A stretch of DNA of 64,000 nt from Sandaracinus sp964481145 (GTDB lineage Bacteria > Myxococcota_A > Polyangia > Polyangiales > Sandaracinaceae), in the NCBI GenBank assembly GCA_964481145.1, contig CAYZTA010000005.1, forward strand, positions 116,617 to 180,616. The letters run 5' to 3'. Position 1 is the first letter of the stretch; each line of letters opens with the position of its first letter. The position numbers and the translations under genes are program-made. This document shows, one piece after another, positions 1-9,257 of the stretch. The notes beneath the pieces are model-generated. The model worked only from the letters and a program-made list of their open reading frames with translations. It did no database searches and was not told where the DNA came from.

Positions 1-50
1 TGTCGCAGTTTCGATCATCGAGCACTACACTGCCCGATGGTGACAACCGC

Positions 51-1646
51 GTGACAGAGTTTGCGGAAGAACCTGAAGAACCCGAGACGCAAGTGGAGCG
101 ATCGCAGTCTTCCGTGCGCTCTTCGATCTTGCCCGATCGCCCTGCGGATTGGGGCTCACTCGTGGCCGACCTCTCTCGAGGTCACGAGCGCCCAACATTC
201 CGTGTGCATGATCGTACCCACGTCGAATTGGCTGTCGATTATCGACTTCGGTCTGGCAAGAAAACCGAGTCGTTCATCTGGGAATCATTCTATTTCGTGC
301 CCGAGTCGTTGCGTCTTCATTCGCGCACTTACGACAAGAGCGATTTGTATTCGGACCTCCAGTCCTATGTTCGCTTCGAAGTTCCGGAGATCGAGTACGG
401 CGAGCTCACGGGAGAGCCGCTCGCACGAGTTCGCGAGGCCATTGCGTCGGGCGACGAGGAAGCCGCCATGCGCGAGATGCGTCTTTTTGCGTGCATGGTG
501 CGCGCGGCGGGGGTCGAAGCGCGCGATGCGATCGCGTTCGGACTCTCTGGCAGCGAGCACGAGCGCACCCGTGCGCTCGCCATGACGGCACGGATGATCG
601 CGGACACCGCGCGCATTGGACCGCGATTGCGGGAGACGATCTCGGGGGCGCGCAGTCTCGGCGATCCTCTTCGCACAGCGGCGTCTTGGATCGACGAGGA
701 TGTGTCGCGTCTGCTCGAGACCCTCATGGGGAACATCGTGCAACGTCTTCGCAAGGACGGCGCGCCCGAGGCGCTGATCGCCGCTGGGGAGCAAACAGCG
801 GTGGCTGAAGCCCGGTATCGGGAAGAGCTCGGTTTGGGCGGTGTGGGCCGCATCGGCATGAAGAGCCGTCGCGTCGAAGAGCTCGAGTTCCGAAGGCACG
901 TGCTCAAACGGTTTACGTCTTCCGTGCTCTGGTTGAGCCCCGAGATACGTCCTGCGAGCATGTGGATTCTCCATTTCCTCTATGCGCTTGCGGCGTCCGT
1001 CGCCATGGGTTTTGCGCTCGTTGCGGCGCTCTGGCACGGCAGCGACGTCGACACGAGCTCGCGTGGGGTGATCTCATGGGCGTTGGTCGTGATGCTCGCA
1101 TATGCCGCGAAAGACCGGATCAAAGCGCTTTTGCAGACCGCCTTCTCGAGCGTCGTATCGCGACATTTTCCAGATCGACAATGGCGCATTCGGGACCGTG
1201 AGCGCGGGGTCGAGCTCGGCTCCGTGGATGAACAATCGGGCTTCGTCCCGTTTGCGAACGTGCCGCTTCCAGTGCTCAGGGTGCGTCGGATGACGCGCCT
1301 TCACGAACTCGAGGAGCAGGCTCGGCCCGAGAGCGTGCTGTATCACCGGAAAAAAGTGGAGATCCATGGTGAGCGTGTGGCCGAGGCCGACCCTCGATTT
1401 CAGACGTTGACCGAGATCTTCCGGCTCGATCTACGGCGTTGGCTCGCTCACACGGACGATCCCAAACGCGAGATTGTGTTCGCAGATCCCATCGAACAAA
1501 AGATCGGATCGGCCATTGCACCCCGTGTCTACAATATCGGTGTCGTCTACCGACTGAGGCGCGAGGACCAAATCGACGCACCTTGGCATCGCGTGCGCAT
1601 TGTCGTGACACGGAAAGGAATTCGTCGCATCGATACCGTGGCTTGA
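51..1646 (+). CDS. Hypothetical membrane protein with two central membrane segments
   Basis: A 531-residue protein that I do not recognise. The first 20 residues are acidic (many Glu), followed by a soluble region of about 280 residues. Two hydrophobic stretches lie near residues 303-325 and 340-353, separated by a short polar loop, and the remaining 170 residues are again soluble and rich in Arg and Glu. No signal peptide is visible, so both large domains probably face the cytoplasm with a membrane hairpin between them. The start is a GTG at 51; an ATG 14 bases upstream runs into a stop after five codons. No catalytic motif is evident. It is followed by a 114-base gap and a small acidic protein on the same strand. 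Confidence 0.8.
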   Translation: MTEFAEEPEEPETQVERSQSSVRSSILPDRPADWGSLVADLSRGHERPTFRVHDRTHVELAVDYRLRSGKKTESFIWESFYFVPESLRLHSRTYDKSDLYSDLQSYVRFEVPEIEYGELTGEPLARVREAIASGDEEAAMREMRLFACMVRAAGVEARDAIAFGLSGSEHERTRALAMTARMIADTARIGPRLRETISGARSLGDPLRTAASWIDEDVSRLLETLMGNIVQRLRKDGAPEALIAAGEQTAVAEARYREELGLGGVGRIGMKSRRVEELEFRRHVLKRFTSSVLWLSPEIRPASMWILHFLYALAASVAMGFALVAALWHGSDVDTSSRGVISWALVVMLAYAAKDRIKALLQTAFSSVVSRHFPDRQWRIRDRERGVELGSVDEQSGFVPFANVPLPVLRVRRMTRLHELEEQARPESVLYHRKKVEIHGERVAEADPRFQTLTEIFRLDLRRWLAHTDDPKREIVFADPIEQKIGSAIAPRVYNIGVVYRLRREDQIDAPWHRVRIVVTRKGIRRIDTVA

Positions 1647-1760
1647 GCACGAGAACGAACAAAAAAGCAAAACTCGATGCGAAAAGTGCTGGCAAAGTCA
1701 CCTTTCGAATGGTAGGCGAGCGGCGCTCCCGTGTGCGCGGGGGCGGCGGGAGGCGTTGCG

Positions 1761-2153
1761 GTGCCGCGGACGCGCAAAGACGAGGAGCAGATGGACGAAG
1801 GTCTCGACCCGTTGGCGATGGACGAGGAGGAGGCTGTCGAAGGCCTCGAACTCGCTCACTCTGCTGATGACGAAGATGACGAAGACGGGGAAATCGAAGA
1901 GATCGCGGCGAGCGCGGCAGGACGCGCGAGCGCGGCGAGGCTGATCGAGCTTCTCGTCGAGAAGAAAGCGTTGGCTTTGCACTCGAAGAAGCCCGGCTCG
2001 GCGTTGCTCGAGAAAGTCGGGCGAATCCTCGAGAGTCCTGCTCCGGTCAAATCGCGCGCCACGCGTCTTTCGGAGATCATCGTCGATTCGGATGACGTCG
2101 ACGATTTGTTCATCGACGACGAGACGCTGAGCGAGCTCCTCAAGCGCTGGTAA
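1761..2153 (+). CDS. Small acidic hypothetical protein
   Basis: A 130-residue protein with a strongly acidic N-terminal third (runs of Asp and Glu) and a helical second half of alternating Leu, Glu and Arg residues ending in an Asp-rich patch. The GTG at 1761 is preferred because a GGGAGG ribosome site lies seven bases before it (1748-1753). An ATG at 1791 is an alternative, giving 120 residues. It contains no motif I can name. The composition resembles small acidic adaptor proteins, but that is only an impression. Confidence 0.6.
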   Translation: MPRTRKDEEQMDEGLDPLAMDEEEAVEGLELAHSADDEDDEDGEIEEIAASAAGRASAARLIELLVEKKALALHSKKPGSALLEKVGRILESPAPVKSRATRLSEIIVDSDDVDDLFIDDETLSELLKRW

Positions 2154-2183
2154 AAGCGCCCTCGGCGCGTTCACGATCAATTC

Positions 2184-2191
2184 GCTACACT
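2184..2191 (+). promoter_or_regulatory. Extended -10-like box (GCTACACT) before the hydroxylase gene
   Basis: GCTACACT ends eight bases before the GTG at 2200, and there is no Shine-Dalgarno sequence. A -10 hexamer (TACACT) this close to the start codon would give a leaderless mRNA. Similar boxes occur before at least four other genes in the window. This is inferred by eye. Confidence 0.35.
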
Positions 2192-2199
2192 TCTGGATC

Positions 2200-3399
2200 G
2201 TGAACGCGATCGCGGTGGCACTCGCGGTTCCGGTCTTCTTTTTGGCGATTGGAATCGAGCGCGCGCTTTCCGTATGGAAGGGGCGGCGGGTCTACCGTTT
2301 CGAGGATTCACTCACCAGCCTCAATTGTGGTGTCGTACAACAAGCGACCTCCATTTTTCTCGGGTTCGCGATCATTGGCGCATATGTCGCGCTCTATGAG
2401 CACTTCCGGATATGGGAGATCTCGCGCACGTCTCTGCTCGCCTGGACGGCGTTGTTCTTTGGAGTGGATCTCGCCTATTACGCATTTCACCGCGCGAGCC
2501 ACAGGATCAATGCCCTCTGGGCGACGCATGTCGTCCACCACCAAAGCGAACAGTACAACCTGACGACCGCGCTGAGGCAGAGTGCCTTGCAGGGCGTCAT
2601 GAGCGCTGCGTTTTATTGGCCTCTCGCGATTTTCGGGTTTCCTCCCGAGATGTTCGTCGCGATGTCGACGGCCAACACGCTCTACCAATTCTGGATTCAC
2701 ACGCGTTTGATCGGGAAGTTGCCGCGGGCGTTCGAGTTCATCTTCAACACGCCTTCTCATCATCGTGTTCATCACGGCATCGACTCGGCTTATATCGACA
2801 AGAACTATGCCGGTGTGTTGATCGTGTGGGATCGCCTCTTCGGAACGTTCATCGAAGAGCGCGAAGAGCCGCGATACGGGACGACCACGCCGCTTCTTAG
2901 TTGGAACCCTGTGTGGGCGAATTTCGAGGCATGGGCGCGGCTGTGGCGCCTGGCGCGAACGACGCATCGCCGCTCCGATAAGTTGCGGATCTGGTGGGCG
3001 CCCCCGGAGTGGGTGCCCAGGGATTGTCTCCAACGACAAGGGGCGGTGGGTGAGGGCCGAACACCACGTGAGCTGAGAGAGCACGGCACACGCCGCCTTC
3101 GGATCTACCTCATGGTGCAATTTGCCGCGCTTTCCGTGGCAACGTTTGCGCTCCTATGGTTGGGAGAGCAGTCCTCGTGGTCTTCGCTCGGGGCGCTCGC
3201 TTCTTGGATCATCGTGAGCACGGCATCCTGGGGCGCGCTCTTGGAGGGAAAGCCGTGGGGGTGGTGGCTCGAGAAGGCGCGCCTTGGGGCCCTCCCGTTC
3301 GTCGTGGCTTCGTGTTCGATCTCGCCATGGATGATCGCGTTGGCGTCCTGTGTTTCGATTTTTTCTCTTCTCTTCCTGCGGCGTCGCGGCTTGGCGTAG
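2200..3399 (+). CDS. Sterol desaturase / fatty acid hydroxylase family membrane protein
   Basis: A 399-residue integral membrane protein with the histidine clusters of the fatty acid hydroxylase superfamily, which bind a di-iron centre that hydroxylates or desaturates lipids. The HRASH box lies near residue 100, HVVHH about 12 residues later, and SHHRVHHG near residue 187. The N-terminal half carries about four hydrophobic segments. After the catalytic part there is an additional C-terminal region of roughly 100 residues with three or four more membrane segments, so the protein is longer than simple family members of about 270-300 residues. The start is a GTG at 2200 without a ribosome site. 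Substrate unknown; alkylglycerol or sterol-like lipids are possible. Confidence 0.85.
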   Translation: MNAIAVALAVPVFFLAIGIERALSVWKGRRVYRFEDSLTSLNCGVVQQATSIFLGFAIIGAYVALYEHFRIWEISRTSLLAWTALFFGVDLAYYAFHRASHRINALWATHVVHHQSEQYNLTTALRQSALQGVMSAAFYWPLAIFGFPPEMFVAMSTANTLYQFWIHTRLIGKLPRAFEFIFNTPSHHRVHHGIDSAYIDKNYAGVLIVWDRLFGTFIEEREEPRYGTTTPLLSWNPVWANFEAWARLWRLARTTHRRSDKLRIWWAPPEWVPRDCLQRQGAVGEGRTPRELREHGTRRLRIYLMVQFAALSVATFALLWLGEQSSWSSLGALASWIIVSTASWGALLEGKPWGWWLEKARLGALPFVVASCSISPWMIALASCVSIFSLLFLRRRGLA

Positions 3400-3435
3400 G
3401 ATCCCGACCGGACACAGTAGGAGAGGGCGCCGGCG

Positions 3436-4461
3436 ATGTTGGTGATCGATGGATCGATCGGAGAAGGCGGGGGACAGATTCTTCGGAGCGCGCTTTCGCT
3501 TTCGATGGTCACGCGCAGGCCATTTCGAATCGAACGGATTCGTGCGGGTCGTGATCAGCCGGGGTTGACGCCGCAGCATGTGATCGCAGTGCGAGCTGCG
3601 AAGGCGATTTGCGATGCAGAGGTGAGTGGGGACGTGCTCGGATCGATGGCGCTCGCATTCCGGCCTCGCGCCGTTCGCGGAGGCGAACATCGATGTGTGA
3701 TCGAGAACGCAGAGAGCGCGACGCTCATCTTCCAAATGATGGCGCCGGCCCTCTTGCGCGCATCGCATCCGTCGGTCGTGACGCTCGAGGGCGGGACACA
3801 CAATCCGAACGCACCTCCTTTCGATTTCCTCCAACGTTCGTGGGCTCCGGCGATGGCGCAGATGGGTGTCTCGATCGAGCTCTCGCTCGAGAGACCGGGG
3901 TTTTATCCGAAGGGCGGCGGGCGATTTACAGCGCGGGTTCAGCCCGGAGAGTTCGGTCGATTCGAACGTGAAGAGCGTGGCAAAGAAAAATCGCGTCAGG
4001 CGATTGCCATGACGGCGGGTCTCGAGAGTGCGATCGCAGATCGCGAGCTTCGCGCGGCCAAGGATCGCCTCAGTGTGGGGCGCGATCGTTTGAAGCAAGT
4101 GATGTATGACGAGTCGCTCGGGCCGGGAAATGCGTTCTTGGTCGAGCTCGAGTACGAATCGGGCACGAGCGTGTTCAGCTCGTTCGGGGCACGCGCGTTG
4201 CGGGCCGAGCAAGTCGCAGAGCTCGCGATCTCTCGTGCGTTGACGTTCCACGAGAGCGACGCGGCGATCGAAGAACAGCTCGCCGATCAATTGCTTTTGC
4301 CGATGGCGATTGGAAAGGGCGGCACCTTCACGACGACCGAGCCGACGGACCATGTGCAGAGCCAAGCCGCGCTCTTGCGTCGGTTCTTGGATGTGGATGT
4401 CGATATCACGAGCTCCGATGAGCGGACGTATACGGTCGAGCTCCGCGGCGCGGACGTTTGA
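3436..4461 (+). CDS. rtcA: RNA 3'-terminal phosphate cyclase
   Basis: A 341-residue enzyme that converts RNA 3'-phosphate ends into 2',3'-cyclic phosphates using ATP through an enzyme-AMP intermediate. The N-terminus has the family signature IDGSIGEGGGQILR, followed by the LTPQH and EGGTHNPNAPP segments and the FYPKGGG motif. The catalytic histidine that becomes adenylylated corresponds to His306 in the TDHVQSQ segment. Length matches the usual 340 residues. The ATG at 3436 has an AGGAGAGG ribosome site nine bases upstream. No rtcB ligase or RtcR regulator lies beside it, unlike in enterobacteria. The next gene starts 10 bases downstream, so the two probably share a transcript. Confidence 0.95.
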   Translation: MLVIDGSIGEGGGQILRSALSLSMVTRRPFRIERIRAGRDQPGLTPQHVIAVRAAKAICDAEVSGDVLGSMALAFRPRAVRGGEHRCVIENAESATLIFQMMAPALLRASHPSVVTLEGGTHNPNAPPFDFLQRSWAPAMAQMGVSIELSLERPGFYPKGGGRFTARVQPGEFGRFEREERGKEKSRQAIAMTAGLESAIADRELRAAKDRLSVGRDRLKQVMYDESLGPGNAFLVELEYESGTSVFSSFGARALRAEQVAELAISRALTFHESDAAIEEQLADQLLLPMAIGKGGTFTTTEPTDHVQSQAALLRRFLDVDVDITSSDERTYTVELRGADV

Positions 4462-4471
4462 TGTCACTGAT

Positions 4472-5218
4472 ATGAAACGTCCGATTGCGATCATTGGGAT
4501 GGGGCAGCTCGGGGGTGTGTTTGGGCACGGCCTCTTGCGTCTTGGGCATCCCGTCGTGCCGATTCTGCGTGGTGATTCGATCGCGCAGATTGAATCGCGT
4601 GATCCGGAGCTCGTGCTGGTCGCGGTGGCTGAGGGCGATCTCGCCGATGTGCTCGATGCGATTCCCGCATCGATGCGATCGAGGGTGGCGCTCTTACAAA
4701 ACGAGCTTCTTCCTCCGGACTGGGAACGGCATGGAATCATCGAGCCCACGGTGGCCATCGTGTGGTTCGAAAAAAAGCGTGGGCGACCGGCGCATGTGAT
4801 CGACACGACGCGCATCAGCGGACCGCACGCGGAGCTGATGGTGAGTGCCCTCGAGGCGGTGGACTTGCCCGCCGAGGCGATCGATGCGGGCGCCCTTCCG
4901 CTCGCGCTCGTGCGCAAAAATCTTTATATTTTGGGTTCAAATCTGGCGGGATGGGCGGTTTCTGGCACGACGGGCGAGCTCGTCCGCGAGCATCGCGAAC
5001 AGACCGTGGCGATCGTCGATGACGTGCTCTCGATCGAAGAAGCGCGTCTTGGATATCCACTTCCGCGACAGGCGCTGATCGAGGCTGTGTTCGCCGATTT
5101 CGAGCGAGACCCGAATCACGCGACCAAGGGCCGCAGCGCGTCCGAGCGCCTTGCACGCGCGATTGCGCGTGCAGACGAAAAGGGGCTCGCGATCCCTGCC
5201 ATTCGTTCGCTCACGTAG
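4472..5218 (+). CDS. Rossmann-fold NAD(P)-binding protein, ketopantoate-reductase-like
   Basis: A 248-residue protein whose N-terminus (IAIIGMGQLGGVFGHGLLR) is a clear dinucleotide-binding beta-alpha-beta turn of the GxGxxG class. The C-terminal half is helical. The size and two-domain layout recall small ketopantoate reductases (PanE/ApbA), but I cannot find the characteristic lysine and glutamate residues with confidence, so the substrate is open. The open frame extends upstream into rtcA, but the ATG at 4472 places the nucleotide-binding strand at the very N-terminus, as expected for the family, and lies 10 bases after the rtcA stop. Co-transcription with rtcA is likely. Confidence 0.65.
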   Translation: MKRPIAIIGMGQLGGVFGHGLLRLGHPVVPILRGDSIAQIESRDPELVLVAVAEGDLADVLDAIPASMRSRVALLQNELLPPDWERHGIIEPTVAIVWFEKKRGRPAHVIDTTRISGPHAELMVSALEAVDLPAEAIDAGALPLALVRKNLYILGSNLAGWAVSGTTGELVREHREQTVAIVDDVLSIEEARLGYPLPRQALIEAVFADFERDPNHATKGRSASERLARAIARADEKGLAIPAIRSLT

Positions 5219-5260
5219 CAAAGAAAAGCCCGTCTCGACTGGACGGACGTTTAGGTCTCC

Positions 5261-5268
5261 TGCTACAT
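5261..5268 (+). promoter_or_regulatory. Extended -10-like box (TGCTACAT) before the helicase gene
   Basis: TGCTACAT ends 12 bases before the helicase ATG at 5281. The bases between are a C-rich stretch without a ribosome site. It fits the recurring near-leaderless promoter pattern of this window. Confidence 0.35.
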
Positions 5269-5280
5269 CGGCGACCCCCC

Positions 5281-7338
5281 ATGGCAGCTCCTGGTTTCAA
5301 GCTCGCTGGCCTCAACGAGGCGCAGTCGACCGCGGTCTCCCACGAAGACGGTCCGTTGCTCGTCCTGGCGGGCGCCGGTTCGGGCAAGACGCGTGTGATC
5401 ACGCATCGCATCGCGCGCCTCGTGACCGAACGCGGTGTACCACCCGAGCGCATTCTCGCGGTTTCGTTCACGAACAAAGCCGCCGAGGAGATGGCCGAGC
5501 GCATGGCGCCGCTCGTCGGCAAAGAGCGTGCAGGCAAGCTCTGGCTCTCGACGTTTCACTCGTTTGGCGTGCGCTTCTTGGGCGAAGAGGCGCGCGCGGC
5601 GCTCGGTGAGAGCGAAGGGGGGCGCGCGAAATTCGTGATCTTCGATCAGGCCGACGCGCTCGGGTTGATTCGCGAGATCGTCAAGCGCGAAGGGATCGCC
5701 GATCGCAAGATGGATCTCTGGGCGGTGCTCTCGCGGATCTCGCTCTGGAAGAACAAGATGATCGGGCCCGAAGAGGCGCCGAAAAACGAGATCGAATACG
5801 ACGTGGTCGCGCGCGAAGTGTACGGCCATTACGAATCGGCGCTGCGCAGCATGCGCGCCTTCGACTTCGATGATCTCGTACTCGCGCCGGTGCGGGTGTT
5901 GCAGCAGCGCGCGGACATTCGCGAGAAATGGCAGCAGAAGTTCCGCTTCATGCTGATCGACGAGTTTCAAGACACGAACGCGGTGCAGCTGGAGCTCGTT
6001 CGGCTGCTCGCGAACGAGCGCCGCAATGTGTGCGTCGTCGGTGACGATGATCAATCGATCTATGGATGGCGCGGCGCGGAGGTCAGCAACATCCTCGACT
6101 TCGATCGCTCCTTCCCTGGCGCGAAAATCGTCAAGCTCGAACAGAACTATCGTTCGCGCGCACCGATCCTCGAGGTCGCCAATGCGGCGATCGGTCGTTC
6201 GAGCATGCGCAGGCTCGGCAAGACGCTGCGCGCGACGAAGAGCGGCGGTGAAATGGTGCGTCTCTGCGTCGTGGGCGATGCTGATCAGGAAGCGCGTTTC
6301 GTCGCGAAGGAGATCCGCAAGCTGCGCGTCGATCATCATGTGCCGGCGAGCGGGATCGCGGTGCTCTATCGTTCGAACTTGCAGGCGCGACTCATCGAGG
6401 AAGAGCTGCGCGTCGAGGGCATTCCGTATCAGCTCTTTGGTGGCACGCAGTTCTTCGATCGCAAGCAAGTCAAAGACGCGGTCGCCTATTTGCGCTTCGT
6501 CGTGCATCGACGCGACGAGCTCTCGCTCCGGCGTATTTTGAATTATCCGACGCGCGGCATCGGCGACACGACCGTGGCTCGCGTCGAGCGCTGGGCGATG
6601 GCCAAGGGCGTGCCCTTCGTCGATGCGATCTTTCAAATGGATCGCATCCCCGATGTACCTGATGCCGCCAAGCGCGGAGCGGCGAACCTCGCAGCGGCGC
6701 TCGCCGAGGCGCGCGAACGATTTCAGACAGGGACGAATCTCGCGGCGAGCGCGCTCAGTTTGTTCGAAAAAGTGGGGCTCGAGCGCGAGCTTCGCGGAAG
6801 CACCGACAAAGAACAGCAACAACGCTGGCTCGATGTCGAATACGTGCTGCGTTCACTCCGCCGTTACGAGGCCACGGAGAAGGCCGAGCGTCCGTCGCTC
6901 GCGGTGTTCTTGCAGCGCATCACGATGCGCTTCGATGGCGAAGAAGAGGCCGTGGGCGAGAAAGTGACGCTCTGCACGCTGCACGGCGCCAAAGGGCTCG
7001 AGTGGCCGGTTGTCTTTTTGATTGGATTGAATGAAGGCACGTTGCCGCATCTGCGCACGACCGATCCGAAAGTCACGGAGGCTGCGCCGACGGATATCGA
7101 TGAAGAGCGTCGTCTTTTTTACGTCGGCGTGACACGTGCGCAGGAGCGGCTTTATTTGTGTCGCCCCAGGCGCCGCGAGATGCGCGGCAAAGCGATCGAG
7201 CTCCATCAGAGTCGCTTCCTCGAAGGGCTGCCTGAAGCGATGATGGAAAAGATCGCGTACGACGAAGTCGCGCCAGTGAATCACGACGAAACGTTTCAGC
7301 TCGCCGATCAGCTCTTGGCGCGGTTGCGTAAAAGTTGA
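5281..7338 (+). CDS. ATP-dependent DNA helicase, UvrD/Rep/PcrA type
   Basis: A 685-residue superfamily 1A helicase that unwinds DNA 3' to 5', probably in repair or replication restart. The Q-motif region (LNEAQSTAV) opens the protein, followed by Walker A GAGSGKT (residues 31-37), the DEFQDT Walker B, the VGDDDQSIYGWRGA motif III, QNYRS motif IV, TLHGAKGLEW motif V and FYVGVTRAQERL motif VI. The length is closer to Rep (about 670) than to UvrD (about 720), and the C-terminal Tudor-like tail of UvrD/PcrA that binds RNA polymerase is not evident. The ATG at 5281 has no ribosome site but a -10-like box 12 bases upstream. It stands alone between a reductase-like gene and a SIMPL gene. Confidence 0.93.
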   Translation: MAAPGFKLAGLNEAQSTAVSHEDGPLLVLAGAGSGKTRVITHRIARLVTERGVPPERILAVSFTNKAAEEMAERMAPLVGKERAGKLWLSTFHSFGVRFLGEEARAALGESEGGRAKFVIFDQADALGLIREIVKREGIADRKMDLWAVLSRISLWKNKMIGPEEAPKNEIEYDVVAREVYGHYESALRSMRAFDFDDLVLAPVRVLQQRADIREKWQQKFRFMLIDEFQDTNAVQLELVRLLANERRNVCVVGDDDQSIYGWRGAEVSNILDFDRSFPGAKIVKLEQNYRSRAPILEVANAAIGRSSMRRLGKTLRATKSGGEMVRLCVVGDADQEARFVAKEIRKLRVDHHVPASGIAVLYRSNLQARLIEEELRVEGIPYQLFGGTQFFDRKQVKDAVAYLRFVVHRRDELSLRRILNYPTRGIGDTTVARVERWAMAKGVPFVDAIFQMDRIPDVPDAAKRGAANLAAALAEARERFQTGTNLAASALSLFEKVGLERELRGSTDKEQQQRWLDVEYVLRSLRRYEATEKAERPSLAVFLQRITMRFDGEEEAVGEKVTLCTLHGAKGLEWPVVFLIGLNEGTLPHLRTTDPKVTEAAPTDIDEERRLFYVGVTRAQERLYLCRPRRREMRGKAIELHQSRFLEGLPEAMMEKIAYDEVAPVNHDETFQLADQLLARLRKS

Positions 7339-7419
7339 TCGCGGAGCGCGCTTGAATGAACCGTTCGGGCAGCTCGCACGTCGTAACGTGCATCGCACCC
7401 TATTCTCTTGGAGGCTTCG

Positions 7420-8151
7420 ATGAGTGATTGGTCTCGTGTGTCCCTTGGAATCGGCGCTTTGTTTTCGCTCTTTGGTGTGGGCTGCGGTCATGCGCCTCAC
7501 GCTGGCAGCACGATGGTGCTGCGTGAAGGTGCCGAAGGCATTCAGGTGGTGGGTGAGGGGGAGGCCGAGGCGCGTCCTGATATGGCGAGGTTCGAGATCG
7601 GCATCGTTGCGCAACGCCCGGATGTCGCGGCTGCTCGCGACGCGAGCGCCGCTGCGCAGACGCAGGTGCTCGATGCGATCCGCGCGGGTGGAGTGGCCGC
7701 CGAAGACGTGCAGACGACGAATCTATCGATTCAGCCGGAATACGAATACACAGAGGGTGGTCGCAATTTCCTCGGGTACACGGCGAGGAACAGTGTGCAA
7801 GTCCGGGTGCGCGACTTGGATCGTCTCGCATCGATCATCGACTCGGCGGTTCGTGCAGGTGGAAACGACGTGCAACTCCACGGCATCGGATTCGAGCTCT
7901 CCGATCCCGAAGCCGTGCGTGCCGAAGCGCGTGCGGAGGCGATGAGTCGAGCGCGAAGCTCGGCAGAACAGTTGGCGCGTTTGGCGGGGGTGACGCTCGG
8001 TGATGCCGTCGCGATCGAAGAGGTGCCGATGGGCGGCGGCCCGATGCCGATGATGCGGATGGCTCTCGATGCAGCGCCCGCATCCACGCCCATCGAAGCG
8101 GGCACCACGCAGGTTCAGGTCCAACTCCGTATCCGCTTCGCGATCCGGTGA
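7420..8151 (+). CDS. SIMPL-domain (DUF541) exported protein
   Basis: A 243-residue exported protein of the SIMPL/DUF541 family, whose members act in the cell envelope, often of unknown biochemical role and in some cases tied to oxidative stress. The family block begins near residue 45 (VVGEGEAEARPDMARFEIGI) and runs through DVQTTNLSIQPEY and the VRAEARAEAMSRARSSAEQLA helix to the C-terminus. Residues 1-25 are hydrophobic and end in GVGC, a possible though imperfect lipobox. The ATG at 7420 is chosen because TTGGAGG at 7408-7414 is an ideal ribosome site. Confidence 0.85.
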   Translation: MSDWSRVSLGIGALFSLFGVGCGHAPHAGSTMVLREGAEGIQVVGEGEAEARPDMARFEIGIVAQRPDVAAARDASAAAQTQVLDAIRAGGVAAEDVQTTNLSIQPEYEYTEGGRNFLGYTARNSVQVRVRDLDRLASIIDSAVRAGGNDVQLHGIGFELSDPEAVRAEARAEAMSRARSSAEQLARLAGVTLGDAVAIEEVPMGGGPMPMMRMALDAAPASTPIEAGTTQVQVQLRIRFAIR

Positions 8152-8292
8152 AGGTCGAAGTTCGTGTCTCGGGAGACTCGGTTCTGACTTCTGAGGAACA
8201 CGTTGAAGTGGTGTAAAGGAGCGAATTTCGGCGGATTTTCGGGGTGGCAGGCACATTGCGAAGCCACGGAGCACCTTCGAAAGGAGAGCTCC

Positions 8293-8715
8293 ATGCAACA
8301 TCGATTTTCGTTTTTTGTTTCCATCGCTCTGTTCTTCGCCTCGCCTGCCATGGCCCAAGAGTTCGAGACCGTCGATGGGCTGCGTCTGACGGAGATCACA
8401 CTCGCGCGCACTATCGAGAGTGGTCGGGCGATCGATCCGACGAACACGTTTCGTGTGAGCGACGGACGCGTTTGGGTGCTCGTTCGCGTCGAGAACGAAT
8501 CGGGTGCCGAGACCGAGATTCGTGTGAGCTTCGAGCGCGCAGATCGTGAGCTCGGAGCTTCCTCGAGTGCGGGCGTGAACCTCGAAGTGCCGAACCGAAG
8601 GCGCCATCGCACGGTGGCCCGGGCAGGGACGCGTGCACCGGGCCGCTATCGCGTCGTCGTTCGTACCGCGAGTGGAAACGTGCTCGGCAGCGCCACGTAC
8701 GACGTCACGACATGA
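8293..8715 (+). CDS. Small secreted protein, DUF2914-like
   Basis: A 140-residue protein with a clean signal peptide (hydrophobic core FFVSIALFFASPAMA, cleavage before Gln22). The mature part is one beta-rich domain. Its pattern of a VWVLVRVEN strand, a central Glu/Arg-rich segment, then GRYRVVVRTASGNVLGSATY at the end resembles the DUF2914 family, which has no known enzymatic role. A GAAAGGAGAG ribosome site precedes the ATG at 8293, which decides the start over the longer open frame. It converges with trmO with six bases between the stop codons, so transcription of the two genes may collide. Confidence 0.75.
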   Translation: MQHRFSFFVSIALFFASPAMAQEFETVDGLRLTEITLARTIESGRAIDPTNTFRVSDGRVWVLVRVENESGAETEIRVSFERADRELGASSSAGVNLEVPNRRRHRTVARAGTRAPGRYRVVVRTASGNVLGSATYDVTT

Positions 8716-8721
8716 CGATGA

Positions 8722-9252
8722 TTATTTTTCGTTCGCTTCCATCGCGTCGACTTCGTCCACCCAACCTGCACGCGCGTGGGGAAACGCATCGGCGTAAGGG
8801 ATATACGGTTTGATATCGAGGATGGGCGTGCCGTCGAGGAGATCGATGCCGCGGACGTGGAGCATCCGCTCCTCGATGGACACGAGTTGCACTGTGCTGA
8901 GGCCAAGCGGAGAGGGCCGATGCGGCGAACGGGTGGCGAGCACCCCTCGCTTGATGCGCGGACCGCGCGGCGGCGTGACGAGCGCGTTCCAGCGTTCGTT
9001 CATATGGAACACGTAAATGAGCCAGATGCGTTCAAAGCCATCGAGCGCGCGCAACGCGTCGAGAGGAATGTGGGCAAGGAGCTCGATCGTCGCGTCGACA
9101 GGTGCGCCTTCACGCGTGCCCCGCGCACTCGTCGCTTGATGCGGCGTTCCGAATCGCTCCTTGTACGGCGTGTGTGCGATCGCAATCGGCGCCATCTCGA
9201 AGCGGAGCGGTCCATCACGAAAGGCGGACGTGTGATCTTGCGGAGGGCGCAC
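8722..9252 (-). CDS. trmO: tRNA (t6A37) N6-methyltransferase TrmO-like
   Basis: A 176-residue protein of the TrmO (formerly TsaA/YaeB) family, which methylates the N6 position of threonylcarbamoyl-adenosine 37 in certain tRNAs using S-adenosylmethionine. Diagnostic segments are PIAIAHTPYKERFGTPHQA near the N-terminus, DGFERIWLIYVFH, the TRSPHRPSPLGLS motif and LDIKPYIPYAD. It lacks the extra C-terminal domain of the 235-residue E. coli enzyme. The start is uncertain: the GTG at 9252 is five bases after the fur stop, while an ATG at 9195 would place the conserved PIA segment at the N-terminus. It is likely co-transcribed with fur. Confidence 0.85.
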   Translation of the reverse strand: MRPPQDHTSAFRDGPLRFEMAPIAIAHTPYKERFGTPHQATSARGTREGAPVDATIELLAHIPLDALRALDGFERIWLIYVFHMNERWNALVTPPRGPRIKRGVLATRSPHRPSPLGLSTVQLVSIEERMLHVRGIDLLDGTPILDIKPYIPYADAFPHARAGWVDEVDAMEANEK

Positions 9253-9257
9253 GATGG

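Noticed and set aside
3154..4917. 587-residue minus-strand frame across rtcA
   Set aside because: It covers three plus-strand genes, including rtcA with all its motifs, and has an Arg/Ser-rich shadow composition.
5263..6822. 519-residue minus-strand frame opposite the helicase
   Set aside because: All helicase motifs lie on the plus strand; the reverse product is compositionally biased.
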